DNA of 64,000 bases from contig JADBJL010000102.1 of the NCBI GenBank assembly GCA_014874455.1, positions 1 through 64,000 on the forward strand. The letters are read 5' to 3'. Below, piece after piece: positions 1 to 8,139 of this stretch. Position numbers and translations under genes: made by a program. The stretch comes from Thermomicrobiaceae bacterium. Its GTDB lineage: Bacteria > Chloroflexota > Chloroflexia > Thermomicrobiales > Thermomicrobiaceae. Below the pieces are notes generated by a model. That model searched no databases. It had not been told where the DNA came from and saw only the letters and a list, made by a program, of their open reading frames with translations. Position 1 is the stretch's first letter; each line of letters opens with the position of its first letter.

Positions 1-64
1 CCCCGCCCCCGCAGCGGGCGGGAGAGGGGGGCTACCCTCCCCCCCAACCCCCGCGCCCGCACGC

Positions 65-170
65 GCGGGAGAGGGGTGCCCGAAGGGCGGGGTGAGGGCG
101 GCAGGGTCTCCCCCTCACCCCCAACCCCCTCTCCCGCGGCGAGCGGGAGAGGGGTGCCCGAAGGGCGGGG
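65..170. repeat. GC-rich intergenic repeat with hairpin
   Basis: A 28-bp unit occurs twice in direct orientation at 65-92 and 143-170. Between them, 126-137 is the inverted complement of 143-154, giving a 12-bp perfect stem with the 5-nt loop GGCGA. The surrounding DNA is alternating runs of C or G broken by short A/T steps. It looks like a dispersed REP-type intergenic element rather than coding DNA. Only two copies are present and there are no unique spacers, so it is not a CRISPR array. Confidence 0.6.
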
Positions 171-229
171 GGAGGGAGGAGAGGGGTGGCGCAGCCGGGG
201 TGAGGGCGGTGTCGGCCGCGCCGACCGGC

Positions 230-238
230 TGGTATGAT
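230..238 (+). promoter_or_regulatory. extended -10 promoter for the CoA-transferase gene
   Basis: TGG-TATGAT is an extended -10 element (TG at 230-231, TATGAT at 233-238) about 50 nt before the ATG at 289. No convincing -35 is visible. Confidence 0.4.
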
Positions 239-288
239 GGCCGCGCATTCGAGACTGGCGAACCTGTGCAGTGGAGGAGAGACACCGC

Positions 289-1530
289 ATGGAGGACGCG
301 CGCGCCCTGCCGCAGCCACTGGAAGGCTACCGGGTGCTCGAGTTCGGGCAGGCGGTCTCCAGCCCGCTCTGCGCCATGCTCCTCGGTGACCTCGGTGCCG
401 ACGTCGTCAAAATCGAGCCGCCGGGCGGCGACCCGGCCCGCGGCTACGGCCCGCCCTTCGTCGCTGGCGAGAGCCCCTACTTCCTCTCGGTCAACCGCAA
501 CAAGCGCAGCGCGGTGATCGACCTGAAGACGCCCGAAGGGGCGCGGATCGTCCGCCGGCTGGCCGAGCAGGCCGACATCGTCGTCACCAACTTCCGGCCC
601 GGCGTGATGGATCGGCTCGGCCTGGGCGAGGCCTCGCTGCGCGAGGTGAACCCCGGCCTCATCTTCTGCCAGGTGACCGGCTACGGCCCCACCGGCCCCT
701 TCGCCGGCCTGCCGGCCTACGACCAGGTGGCGCAGGGGATGTCGGGCCTGATGAGCGTCACCGGCACCCGGGAGAGCGGGCCGCTGCGCGTCGGCGTCGC
801 CATCGGCGATATCCTGGCCGCGCTGTTCGCCACCTACGGCGTCCTCGCCGCCGTGGTCGAGCGCCAGCGCACCGGGCTCGGCCAGCGGGTCGACACCTCG
901 CTGCTAGGGGCGATCATCGGCATCCTGACCTACCAGACCGGGCGCTACCTGGCCGGCGGTGGCGACCCACAGCCGGAAGGAAACGACCACCCGGTGGCCG
1001 CCCCCTACGGCGCCTTCACCGCCCGGGACGGCATGCTCAACATCGCCATCGCCAGCGAGCAGATGTGGCGGCGGCTGGCCGACGTCGTCGGCCACCCCGA
1101 GTGGGTCGATGACCCACGCTTCGCGACCAATGCCGATCGGGTGGCGAACCGGCCGATCCTCAACGCGCTGCTGAACGAGGCGCTCTCGGCCGGGACGGTG
1201 ACCGAGTGGGTGGAGCGGCTGAGCCAGGCGGGCGTGGCCTGCGGGCCGATCTGGACGATCGGGCAGGCCCTGGAGAGCGAGCAGGTCAAGCACCTGGGCA
1301 TCGTGCGGACGGTGCGCCACGACCGGGCCGGAGACATCCCGCTGATCGGCCCGGCGGTCGATCTCTCGCTCACGCCGCCGGTGATCCGCCGGCCGCCGCC
1401 GCTGCTGGCGCAGCACACGGCTGAGGTGCTGCGCGAGCTGGGCTATGCCGACGAGGAGATCGAGCGGCTCGCCGAGCAGGGAGCGGTGACCCTGGGGCCG
1501 GTCGCGCGCGAGGCCCCAGTCGGGGGCTAG
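289..1530 (+). CDS. CaiB/BaiF family CoA-transferase (family III)
   Basis: Family III CoA-transferases move CoA between acyl-CoA thioesters and free carboxylic acids in the cytoplasm. The 413-residue length is typical. The opening residues LEGYRVLEFGQAVSSPLC, the LGADVVKIEPPGGD segment (about residues 35-50) and NRNKRSAVIDLK are family hallmarks. Asp145 in PAYDQVAQGMSG matches the catalytic aspartate of formyl-CoA transferase. An in-frame GTG lies at 271, but the ATG at 289 follows GGAGGAGA at proper spacing and the upstream codons overlap that Shine-Dalgarno site. The substrate cannot be told, since no CoA-pathway genes lie nearby. Confidence 0.88.
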   Translation: MEDARALPQPLEGYRVLEFGQAVSSPLCAMLLGDLGADVVKIEPPGGDPARGYGPPFVAGESPYFLSVNRNKRSAVIDLKTPEGARIVRRLAEQADIVVTNFRPGVMDRLGLGEASLREVNPGLIFCQVTGYGPTGPFAGLPAYDQVAQGMSGLMSVTGTRESGPLRVGVAIGDILAALFATYGVLAAVVERQRTGLGQRVDTSLLGAIIGILTYQTGRYLAGGGDPQPEGNDHPVAAPYGAFTARDGMLNIAIASEQMWRRLADVVGHPEWVDDPRFATNADRVANRPILNALLNEALSAGTVTEWVERLSQAGVACGPIWTIGQALESEQVKHLGIVRTVRHDRAGDIPLIGPAVDLSLTPPVIRRPPPLLAQHTAEVLRELGYADEEIERLAEQGAVTLGPVAREAPVGG

Positions 1531-1571
1531 GCGTCGCCGCCCTCGACTCGTCTCGGCCGGTGGGGCCGGGA

Positions 1572-1580
1572 TGCTATACT
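1572..1580 (+). promoter_or_regulatory. extended -10 promoter for DUF951-MFS pair
   Basis: TGC-TATACT forms an extended -10 (TATACT at 1575-1580) in the short spacer after the CoA-transferase gene and 38 nt before the next start. A -35 is not evident. Confidence 0.45.
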
Positions 1581-1617
1581 CCACGGGCTATGGGCGAGTC
1601 CGTTGCCGGGGGCGGCG

Positions 1618-1851
1618 ATGAGCGACGAGGTGCGTGTCGACGACGTGGTACGCCTGCGCAAGCCTCACCCGTGCGGTTCCACCGACTGGGTCGTCGTCCG
1701 CATCGGGGCGGATATCGGCCTGCGGTGCCTCGGCTGCGGCCGTCGCGTCCTGATCCCGCGCCCGGTCTTCCGCAAGCGGTTGAAGGCGGTGGTCGGCCGG
1801 CATGGGCCTTCCGCTGCGCCAGCGCCTTCGACCGATGCCTCCGCAGACTGA
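1618..1851 (+). CDS. DUF951 family zinc-binding-like small protein
   Basis: This 77-residue protein has the DUF951 pattern: VRLRKPHPCGSTDWVV, then RIGADIGLRCLGCGRRVLIPRPVF. The three cysteines (PHPCG and CLGCG) suggest a small metal site. Its biochemical role is unknown; in Firmicutes the family often sits near parB or ychF, which is not the case here. The start is the ATG at 1618 behind a GGGGGCGG stretch. The last 15 or so residues are a low-complexity Ala/Pro/Ser tail. The stop (1849-1851) is one base before the preferred start of the next gene, suggesting coupling. Confidence 0.8.
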   Translation: MSDEVRVDDVVRLRKPHPCGSTDWVVVRIGADIGLRCLGCGRRVLIPRPVFRKRLKAVVGRHGPSAAPAPSTDASAD

Positions 1852-1852
1852 G

Positions 1853-3175
1853 ATGCAGGCCGTCGAGCAGCGGCGGGAACTCGAAGGCCCGCCAGGCAAC
1901 CCGCTCGACCTGCTCCGCCACCGGCCCTTTCTCCTGCTCTGGCTGGTGCAGACGCTCTCGCAGACCGGCCAGAACATGGTGAACTTCTCGCTGCTGATCC
2001 TGGTACGGGGCATCGTCGAGCGGCACGGGATCGGGCAGGTGAACACCGCCATCGGGCTGGCGGTGCTGAGCTTCACGCTCCCCGCTGTGCTCGTCAGCCC
2101 GCTGGCCGGCGTCGTCGCCGACCGGTTCAACCGGCGGACGATCCTGGTGCTGACCAACGCCCTGCGCGGCCTGGCAGTGGTGGGGCTCTTGCTCATCGAG
2201 GCACGCTGGTCAGCCTACCTCGCCCTCGCAGTGCTCTATGGGCTTACCGCGCTGTCCGGTACCGTCGGCCAGTTCTTCGGCCCGGCGCTGGCGTCTGCGC
2301 TGCCGGACGTGGCGCCGCGCCGGCAGATCATCCAGGCGAACGCCTTCTTCAACCTCACGTTCACCGCTTCGCAGATCGTCGGGTTCGCCGCGGTCGGGCC
2401 GCTCCTGGTCAAGCTCGTCGGCCTCCACGCTGTCCTGACCGGCATCATCGCGGTCTTCGTCCTCTGTGCGGCGGTCAGTCTGGCGCTGCCGCCGAGCTGC
2501 CCCCCGGCCCGCGTCCTCCCCGATGCCCGGCACCTACTCGGACAGGTGCTCGGTGAGATCCGTGAAGGCGTCCACATCATCCGGACGTCATCGCACCTGG
2601 CCAAAGCGATCGCGTACCTGACGATCGCGACCGCGACCTACTTGATGGTGGCGGTGCTGGGCCCGGGCTACGTGACCGTGGTGCTGGGGCTGCCGGCCGA
2701 GGATATCGCGTACCTGGTGGTTCCGGCCGGCATCGGCGTGGCGCTGGGCACGCTCCTGGTGCCGCACATCGCCGGCCGGCTCGGCAGCGTGCGGACGATC
2801 GACAGCGGGCTTGCGCTCGGCGGGGCGTTGCTCCTCTGCCTCGCCCTCGCAGGCTGGCAGGCGCAGGACACCCCCGGCGACGCGAGCTCGGCCACGGTCT
2901 GGCTGGCGGCCGGGCTGGCCGGGCTGCTGGGCATCGTCAACGGGATGGTGCTGGCGCCGAGCCAGTCGCTCTTGCAGGCCGACTCCCCCGAGCACGTCCG
3001 GGGCCGTGTCTATGCCGCCTTCTTCACCGTCTCCAACACGGTCGCCTTCGTCCCCGTCTTTTTCTCGGGCGCTCTGGCCGATCTCTTCGGCATCAGCGAG
3101 GTGCTGGGCGGGATCGGCCTGCTGTTGTCCGGCGTCGGCTGCTGGCAGCTCCTGACCGGGTTGCGCCGGCACTGA
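1853..3175 (+). CDS. MFS transporter, macrolide-efflux/enterobactin-exporter type
   Basis: A roughly 440-residue inner-membrane protein with about 12 hydrophobic segments, beginning with RPFLLLWLVQTLSQTGQNMVNFSLLILVRG, which is typical of the MFS_3 subfamily (MefA/EntS-like proton-coupled exporters). The loop VVADRFNRRTILVLTNALRG matches the conserved MFS motif between helices 2 and 3. In-frame ATGs exist at 1802, 1835 and 1853. The last is chosen because it follows directly on the DUF951 stop and leaves a normal cytoplasmic N terminus, but there is no strong Shine-Dalgarno site for any of them. The substrate is unknown. Confidence 0.82.
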   Translation: MQAVEQRRELEGPPGNPLDLLRHRPFLLLWLVQTLSQTGQNMVNFSLLILVRGIVERHGIGQVNTAIGLAVLSFTLPAVLVSPLAGVVADRFNRRTILVLTNALRGLAVVGLLLIEARWSAYLALAVLYGLTALSGTVGQFFGPALASALPDVAPRRQIIQANAFFNLTFTASQIVGFAAVGPLLVKLVGLHAVLTGIIAVFVLCAAVSLALPPSCPPARVLPDARHLLGQVLGEIREGVHIIRTSSHLAKAIAYLTIATATYLMVAVLGPGYVTVVLGLPAEDIAYLVVPAGIGVALGTLLVPHIAGRLGSVRTIDSGLALGGALLLCLALAGWQAQDTPGDASSATVWLAAGLAGLLGIVNGMVLAPSQSLLQADSPEHVRGRVYAAFFTVSNTVAFVPVFFSGALADLFGISEVLGGIGLLLSGVGCWQLLTGLRRH

Positions 3176-3199
3176 GATCGCCTGGCGGTCGAGCCAGGC

Positions 3200-3505
3200 T
3201 CACGCGGGGCGCTCGCCGAGCCGGGCCCGCAGGCGCTCGGCCAGCGGGGACAGGGAGCGCCAGAGCTGGTAGACGTTGACCGCCCAGCCGACGCCCCAGA
3301 CGTGCGGCGTGAAGATCCGCGGGTCGTCCGGGTTCCAGAGCCGCTCCTTCAGGCGCTCGACCGTCGGCGGGCGAAAGTCGTACGGCACGAAGCCGATCCG
3401 CCCCTGCCAGGTGCGTTCCGCGGCTGGTCGGCGGAGCTGATCGTAGAGCGCGGCCCCGACCAGGAGCAACGCCGCCCAGCGGAGCAGTTTCCCCATCCTG
3501 CGCAT
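3200..3505 (-). CDS. DUF5808-like small membrane-anchored protein
   Basis: About 101 residues: an N-terminal transmembrane helix (LLRWAALLLVGAALYDQL) followed by a soluble part containing LWNPDDPRIFTPHVWGVGWAVN, which resembles the WNPDDPRI..P..G.GWT.N signature of DUF5808. The role of the family is unknown. The ATG at 3505 is preferred over one at 3523 because GAGGAG precedes it by 8 nt and would lie inside the longer version. It is convergent with the MFS gene and co-directional with the amidohydrolase upstream of it. Confidence 0.65.
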   Translation of the reverse strand: MRRMGKLLRWAALLLVGAALYDQLRRPAAERTWQGRIGFVPYDFRPPTVERLKERLWNPDDPRIFTPHVWGVGWAVNVYQLWRSLSPLAERLRARLGERPA

Positions 3506-3563
3506 CGCCGCCACTCCTCGCATCGACGGCGGGGGCTGCCAGCTTCCGGCACCTGCCCCGCCC

Positions 3564-5207
3564 TCAACTCGCCTCGTAGACCCAGGCCCCGCCGAGCATG
3601 GTACGGAGGACGCGCGTCTCCTTCAACGCCGCCTCGTCGACCGCCAGCGGGTCGCGGTCGACCACGACCAGGTCGGCGAGCTTGCCTGGTTCGATGGAGC
3701 CGCGGGTCGCCTCGTGCCCGAGCGCCACGGCGCCGCCGAGCGTGTAGCTGCGCAGCGCCGCTTCCGGGCTGATCCGCTCACCCGGGTCGAGCTCGCGCCC
3801 CAGCACGGTTCTCCGGCTCACCGCCGCGGCCATGCCGACGAAGGGGTTGAAGTCGGCGATCGGCGAGTCGGAGGTGCTAGCGAGCGGGACGCCGGCCGCC
3901 AGGTAAGTCGCCATCGGCATGGCGCGCGCCGCTCGCTCCAGCCCCAGGCTGGCGATGAAGCTGTCGCCGAGGTGGAGCAGGAAGGGAGTGCTGACCAGGG
4001 CTGGGATGCGGTGCGCGGCCATCAGCCGCACGGCCTGCTGGCTCGGGAAGTAGGCGTGGTGCACGCGGTGCCGAAGCCGGGGGTTCGGCGCCGCTGACTG
4101 CGCGGCGGCGTATGCCCTGACGGCCAGATCCTGCGCCGCCGTCCCGCAGGTATGGGTGTCGATCGACCACCCGAGCTCGTGCACCCAGCGCACCAGCGAC
4201 GGGTACTCCTCCGGATCGACGACCCACTGGCCGAAGTTCTCCGGCTCGTCGAGATACGGCTCGTCGAAGCGGGCCGTCCGGTCGCCGACGCCGCCGTCGA
4301 GCAGGAACTTGACGCCCGCCAGCCGTAGAAGGTCGTCGCCGAAGCCGCCGTAGACCGGTATCCCGGCGATCCAGCGCCTCAGCTCCGGCTCGCGCTCGGC
4401 CGGCGCGTAGCCCCAGGCACCCAGCAGGAGGTCGGCGCGGACGGTCAGCAGGCCATCGTCCCGCAAGCGCTGGTAGGCGCGGATCTCCCGCTCGGCCAGC
4501 CCCGGCTCGGCGACGCCGACCAGGCCGACGGCGTTGTAGGCCCGGCAGCCGTGCCGCAGCGCGTCGGCGAGCTGGGCCTCGGACGGCTCCGGTATGGCGT
4601 CGAGCACCAGTCGCTTGGCGCGATCCCAGAAGAGCCCGGTCGGCTCGCCGGTCTCGGGGTCGCGCTCGAAGCCACCAGCGTAGCGCGCGCCGGCCGGTGG
4701 ATCGGGCGTCGCCCGGGTGACGCCGGCCGCTGCCAGGGCCGCGCTGTTGGCCACCAGTTTGTTCCAAACCCGGTGCACGACCACCGGGTGGTCGGGAGCG
4801 GCACGGTCGAGCTCCCAGCGCGTCGGGTGGCGCCGCTCGAGGAGCAAGGCCTCGTCCCAACCCCGGCCCACGATCCACTGGCCGGGTGGCGTCTGCGCGG
4901 CCCGCTCCCGCACCCGGTCGACGATCTCCTGGATCGACCGGCAGTCGTAGAGCTGGACTTCGTGCAGCACCAGGCTGGTAGAGAGCAGGTGGTTGTGCGC
5001 ATCGATCAGGCCAGGGAGCACGACCGCGCCGCCGAGGTCTTCGACCGGTGTGCCCGCCTCGGCCCATTCCCGCAGCTCGCTCGTGCGACCGACCGCAGCG
5101 ATACGGCCGTCGCGGATCGCCACCGCCTCGGCGACCCGACCGGCGGCGTCGAGCGTGTAGACCCTGGCGTTCAGCAGGATCCGGTCGAACCGTGGTATCC
5201 ACGCCAT
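3564..5207 (-). CDS. YtcJ-like amidohydrolase (amidohydrolase_3 family)
   Basis: A 547-residue metal-dependent hydrolase of the YtcJ/exoenzyme-regulatory group. It shows the N-terminal beta-sandwich (ILLNARVYTLDAAGRVAEAVAIRDGRIAAVG), the metal-binding PGLIDAHNHL motif, later histidines in DTHTCGTAAQDL and HRVHHAYFPS, and the late Asp in STSDSPIADFNPFVG. The C terminus GSIEPGKLADLVVVDRDPL is typical. These enzymes cleave amide or C-N bonds; the substrate is not predictable. A paralogue lies at 43725-45314. The ATG follows GGGAGC at good spacing. Confidence 0.85.
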   Translation of the reverse strand: MAWIPRFDRILLNARVYTLDAAGRVAEAVAIRDGRIAAVGRTSELREWAEAGTPVEDLGGAVVLPGLIDAHNHLLSTSLVLHEVQLYDCRSIQEIVDRVRERAAQTPPGQWIVGRGWDEALLLERRHPTRWELDRAAPDHPVVVHRVWNKLVANSAALAAAGVTRATPDPPAGARYAGGFERDPETGEPTGLFWDRAKRLVLDAIPEPSEAQLADALRHGCRAYNAVGLVGVAEPGLAEREIRAYQRLRDDGLLTVRADLLLGAWGYAPAEREPELRRWIAGIPVYGGFGDDLLRLAGVKFLLDGGVGDRTARFDEPYLDEPENFGQWVVDPEEYPSLVRWVHELGWSIDTHTCGTAAQDLAVRAYAAAQSAAPNPRLRHRVHHAYFPSQQAVRLMAAHRIPALVSTPFLLHLGDSFIASLGLERAARAMPMATYLAAGVPLASTSDSPIADFNPFVGMAAAVSRRTVLGRELDPGERISPEAALRSYTLGGAVALGHEATRGSIEPGKLADLVVVDRDPLAVDEAALKETRVLRTMLGGAWVYEAS

Positions 5208-5255
5208 CGCGCTGCTCCCTTCCCCCTCGCTCGCCGCGCACGCTATGGTAGCGGC

Positions 5256-5957
5256 TCAGGGCGCGGGCGGTGAACCCGGAGCGTCGCCCTCCTTGCCGTC
5301 GCCGGGGCTGGCTTCACCCTCCACGAGCGGGACGAAGCGCACCGCCCCCAGGTCAGTCCGCCGGAGCCGGCCACCGCGCCGCTCGAACAGGTAGAGCTGC
5401 TGGTGCTCGCTGTCGCCGATCGGGATGACGAGTCGCGCTCCCTCGGCGGGGCTGAGCTGCTCCAGCAGGGCCGGCGGAACCCGGGTCGCGGCGGCGGTCA
5501 CGATGATCCGGTCGTACGGCGCTCCCGCCGGCCAGCCCTTCGACCCGTCGCCGACGTGCACCTCCACGTTCCGGTAACCCAACCGCCGGAGCCGCTCGGC
5601 GGCGCTGTGGGCCAGGGTAGGGTCACGCTCGATGCTGGTCACCGACGCTGCCAGCTCGGCCAGGATAGCCGCTTGGTAGCCGGAGCCGGTGCCGATCTCG
5701 AGCACGCGCTCGTCTCCGTCGAGCTGGAGTGCCTGCGTCATCAACCCCACGATCAACGGCTGTGAGATCGTCTGCCCGGCCCCGATGGGTAGCGGCCGGT
5801 TCTCCCACGCCCGCTCGCGCAGCTCCGGCGGCACGAACCGCTCCCGCGGCACCTTGGCGATCGCCAGGAGCACCCGCTGATCGCGCACGCCGTGCCGGTG
5901 CAGCTCGCGGAGCAACTCTTTGATGTGCCGGGTTCGAGGCGAGTCGCTGGCTGTCAT
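5256..5957 (-). CDS. pcm: protein-L-isoaspartate O-methyltransferase
   Basis: Pcm methylates L-isoaspartyl residues of damaged proteins using S-adenosylmethionine, starting their repair in the cytoplasm. The 233-residue protein carries the family's VPRERFVPPELRERAWENRPLPIGAGQTISQP region (about 36-67), the SAM-binding VLEIGTGSGYQAAILAEL, and YDRIIVTAAA. The C-terminal 20 residues are a Gly/Asp/Pro-rich extension. The ATG has AAGGGA upstream. Protein-repair functions are common in thermophiles. Confidence 0.92.
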   Translation of the reverse strand: MTASDSPRTRHIKELLRELHRHGVRDQRVLLAIAKVPRERFVPPELRERAWENRPLPIGAGQTISQPLIVGLMTQALQLDGDERVLEIGTGSGYQAAILAELAASVTSIERDPTLAHSAAERLRRLGYRNVEVHVGDGSKGWPAGAPYDRIIVTAAATRVPPALLEQLSPAEGARLVIPIGDSEHQQLYLFERRGGRLRRTDLGAVRFVPLVEGEASPGDGKEGDAPGSPPAP

Positions 5958-6114
5958 CGAGGGATCCCTTCATGGTGCTGCCCGTGCAGCGATCGGCCCG
6001 GGATGGTCGAGGAGCAGCGGGCGCGAGGCGAACACGTGCGTCGACGCCGGTCAGCCGTCTCCGTCGCGCACCGGTCGAGACGTGACCGGAAGTGAGCGTA
6101 CTACGGCGACGCGT

Positions 6115-7020
6115 TCAGCCCCAGCGGCCACGGCGGCGGGGATCGAGCGCGTCGCGCAGGCCGTCGCCCAGGAAGTTGAGCGCCATGACCACGCTGAAGA
6201 TCGCCAGCCCGGGGAAGGTGGCCATCCACCACTGGCTGAAGCGACGCTGACCTTCGCGGATCATCGCGCCCCACTCGGGATCCGGCGGAACGGCTCCGAG
6301 CCCGATGAAAGACAGTCCCGCGGTCAGCACGATGGCGGCGCCCACGTCCAGGGTCGCCTTGACCACGAGAGGGGCCTGGGTGTTGGGCAGGATGTGCCGG
6401 AGCAGCAGCCTGGCCCGCCCGGCGCCCAGCGCTTCCGCGGCGGTCACGTACTCGTTCGCCTTCACCGCCAGCACCTGCCCGCGCATCAGCCGGGCGTACT
6501 CCGGCCAGAGCACGACCACGATCGCGATCAGCGCGTTCTTCAGCCCCGGCCCCAGCGCCGCAGCGATCGCCATCGCCAAAACGATCGACGGGAACGCCAG
6601 CACCATGTCGGCGATCCGCATCAGCAGGTTATCGATCCAGCCACCGAGGTAGCCGGCCACGGCACCAGCGACGGCGCCGATCAGCAGCGCCGCCAGCACG
6701 GTCAGGAAGCCGGCCGGGATCGAGTAGCGCGAGCCGAAGAGCACGCGCTTGAACACGTCGCGTCCCAGGTCGTCGGTGCCGAACCAGTGGCTCGCGCTCG
6801 GCGGCGACAGCCGGTTGGCGACGTCGGTCTTGAGCGGATCGAAAGGTATGATGAAGGACACCGTGAGGGCGACGAGGATCCAGAAGACCAGGATCCCGAG
6901 GCCGGCCATGGCCGCCCGGTTGCGGGCCAGCTCCCGCACGGTTTGCCCCAGCGGTGACTCCCAGAACGGGCGGCGGGCGGCCAGCGGTGTCGTCGAGGCC
7001 CCGGCAGTCGTCACAGTCAT
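6115..7020 (-). CDS. peptide-type ABC transporter permease, DppC family
   Basis: A 301-residue inner-membrane permease with a long N-terminal helix (AAMAGLGILVFWILVALTVSF), the FGTDDLGRDVFKRVLFGSRYS motif diagnostic of DppC/OppC, and the EAA-type loop EYVTAAEALGAGRARLLLRHILPN that contacts the ATPase. It is the last gene of the set lipoprotein - DppB - DppC. No ATP-binding subunits are present here, so ATPases must be encoded elsewhere. Confidence 0.9.
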   Translation of the reverse strand: MTVTTAGASTTPLAARRPFWESPLGQTVRELARNRAAMAGLGILVFWILVALTVSFIIPFDPLKTDVANRLSPPSASHWFGTDDLGRDVFKRVLFGSRYSIPAGFLTVLAALLIGAVAGAVAGYLGGWIDNLLMRIADMVLAFPSIVLAMAIAAALGPGLKNALIAIVVVLWPEYARLMRGQVLAVKANEYVTAAEALGAGRARLLLRHILPNTQAPLVVKATLDVGAAIVLTAGLSFIGLGAVPPDPEWGAMIREGQRRFSQWWMATFPGLAIFSVVMALNFLGDGLRDALDPRRRGRWG

Positions 7021-7049
7021 CGGCCGACCCTCACGGTCTACCTTCCCTC

Positions 7050-8066
7050 TCAGCCGACGCGGATCCGTGGGTCGAGGACGCCGTAGAGGATATCGGTGAT
7101 CAGGTTGACGACCACGTAGACCACAGCGATCAGCAGCGTCACGCCCAGGATCGCCGGCAGGTCGAGCTTGGTGGCGGCGTCGACCGCATAGCGGCCGATG
7201 CCGGGCCAGGAGAAAATCGTCTCGGTCAGCACGGCACCGGCGAGCAAGCTCCCGAAGGTGAGCCCGACGACGGTCACGGTGGGGATCAGTGCGTTGCGGA
7301 GCGCATGGCCGACGACGACGCGCCGCTCGGCGAGCCCCTTGGCCCGGGCCGTGCGGATGTAGTCGAGACTCAAGACCTCGAGCAGCGAGGAGCGCGTCAT
7401 GCGGGCGATGATGCCCATGGCGTAGCTGCCGAGAACCATGCCAGGCAAGATCAGGTGGTAGAGCGTGTTGAGGAAGACGTCGGTCTGGCCGGCCAGGAGG
7501 CTGTCGATAGTGTAGAAGCCGGTGCGCGTCGGCGGGGCGACGAGCCGGGTGTCGATCCGCCCCGGCCCGGGCAGCAGGCCCAACTTGGCGTAGAAGAGTT
7601 GCAGGGCCAGTAACCCGAGCCAGAAGACCGGCAGCGAGACGCCGACCAGCGCGATCAGCCGCGCGAGGTGATCAGCCAGCCGGTTGCTCCAGACCGCCGA
7701 GACGACGCCCAAAGCGATCCCGACCGTCACCGCGTAGAGCATCGCGGCGGTCGCGAGCTCGATGGTAGCCGGGAAGAAGAGCCGGAGATCGGTTCCGACC
7801 GGCCGGCGCGTGGTGTACGACTCGCCGAGGTCGCCACGGACGAGGTTGCGAAGGTAGATCAGGTACTGCTCGTGCAACGGCCGGTCGAGCCCCCAGCGCT
7901 CCCGGTACATCCGCACCGTCTCAGGGTTGTTCCAGGCCCGCTCGGGAAGCACGGCGGTCAGTGGATCGGCCGGCACGAGGTGCGACACGACGAACGTGAC
8001 CAGCGTGATGCCGATCAGCAGGGGGATCGAGAGCAGGATGCGCTTGGCGATGAACCTCAGAAGCAT
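7050..8066 (-). CDS. peptide-type ABC transporter permease, DppB family
   Basis: A 338-residue permease beginning MLLRFIAKRILLSIPLLIGITLVTF, the usual DppB/OppB start. It has the periplasmic NNPETVRMYRERWGLDRPLHEQYLIYLRNLVRGDLGESY segment and the EAA loop LDYIRTARAKGLAERRVVVGHALRNALIP. The frame is open further upstream, but homology begins at the ATG at 8064-8066. It lies between the binding protein and the DppC gene and is surely co-transcribed. Confidence 0.9.
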   Translation of the reverse strand: MLLRFIAKRILLSIPLLIGITLVTFVVSHLVPADPLTAVLPERAWNNPETVRMYRERWGLDRPLHEQYLIYLRNLVRGDLGESYTTRRPVGTDLRLFFPATIELATAAMLYAVTVGIALGVVSAVWSNRLADHLARLIALVGVSLPVFWLGLLALQLFYAKLGLLPGPGRIDTRLVAPPTRTGFYTIDSLLAGQTDVFLNTLYHLILPGMVLGSYAMGIIARMTRSSLLEVLSLDYIRTARAKGLAERRVVVGHALRNALIPTVTVVGLTFGSLLAGAVLTETIFSWPGIGRYAVDAATKLDLPAILGVTLLIAVVYVVVNLITDILYGVLDPRIRVG

Positions 8067-8139
8067 CGATACGCTCCCGGTCTGGCGCGGTGACGCGGCC
8101 ACCGGGGGCGAGTCCTTCCTCGCCCCCGGTCGTGCGACG

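Noticed and set aside
65-170. CRISPR array
   Set aside because: Only two repeat copies, a palindromic GC-rich spacer and no cas genes.
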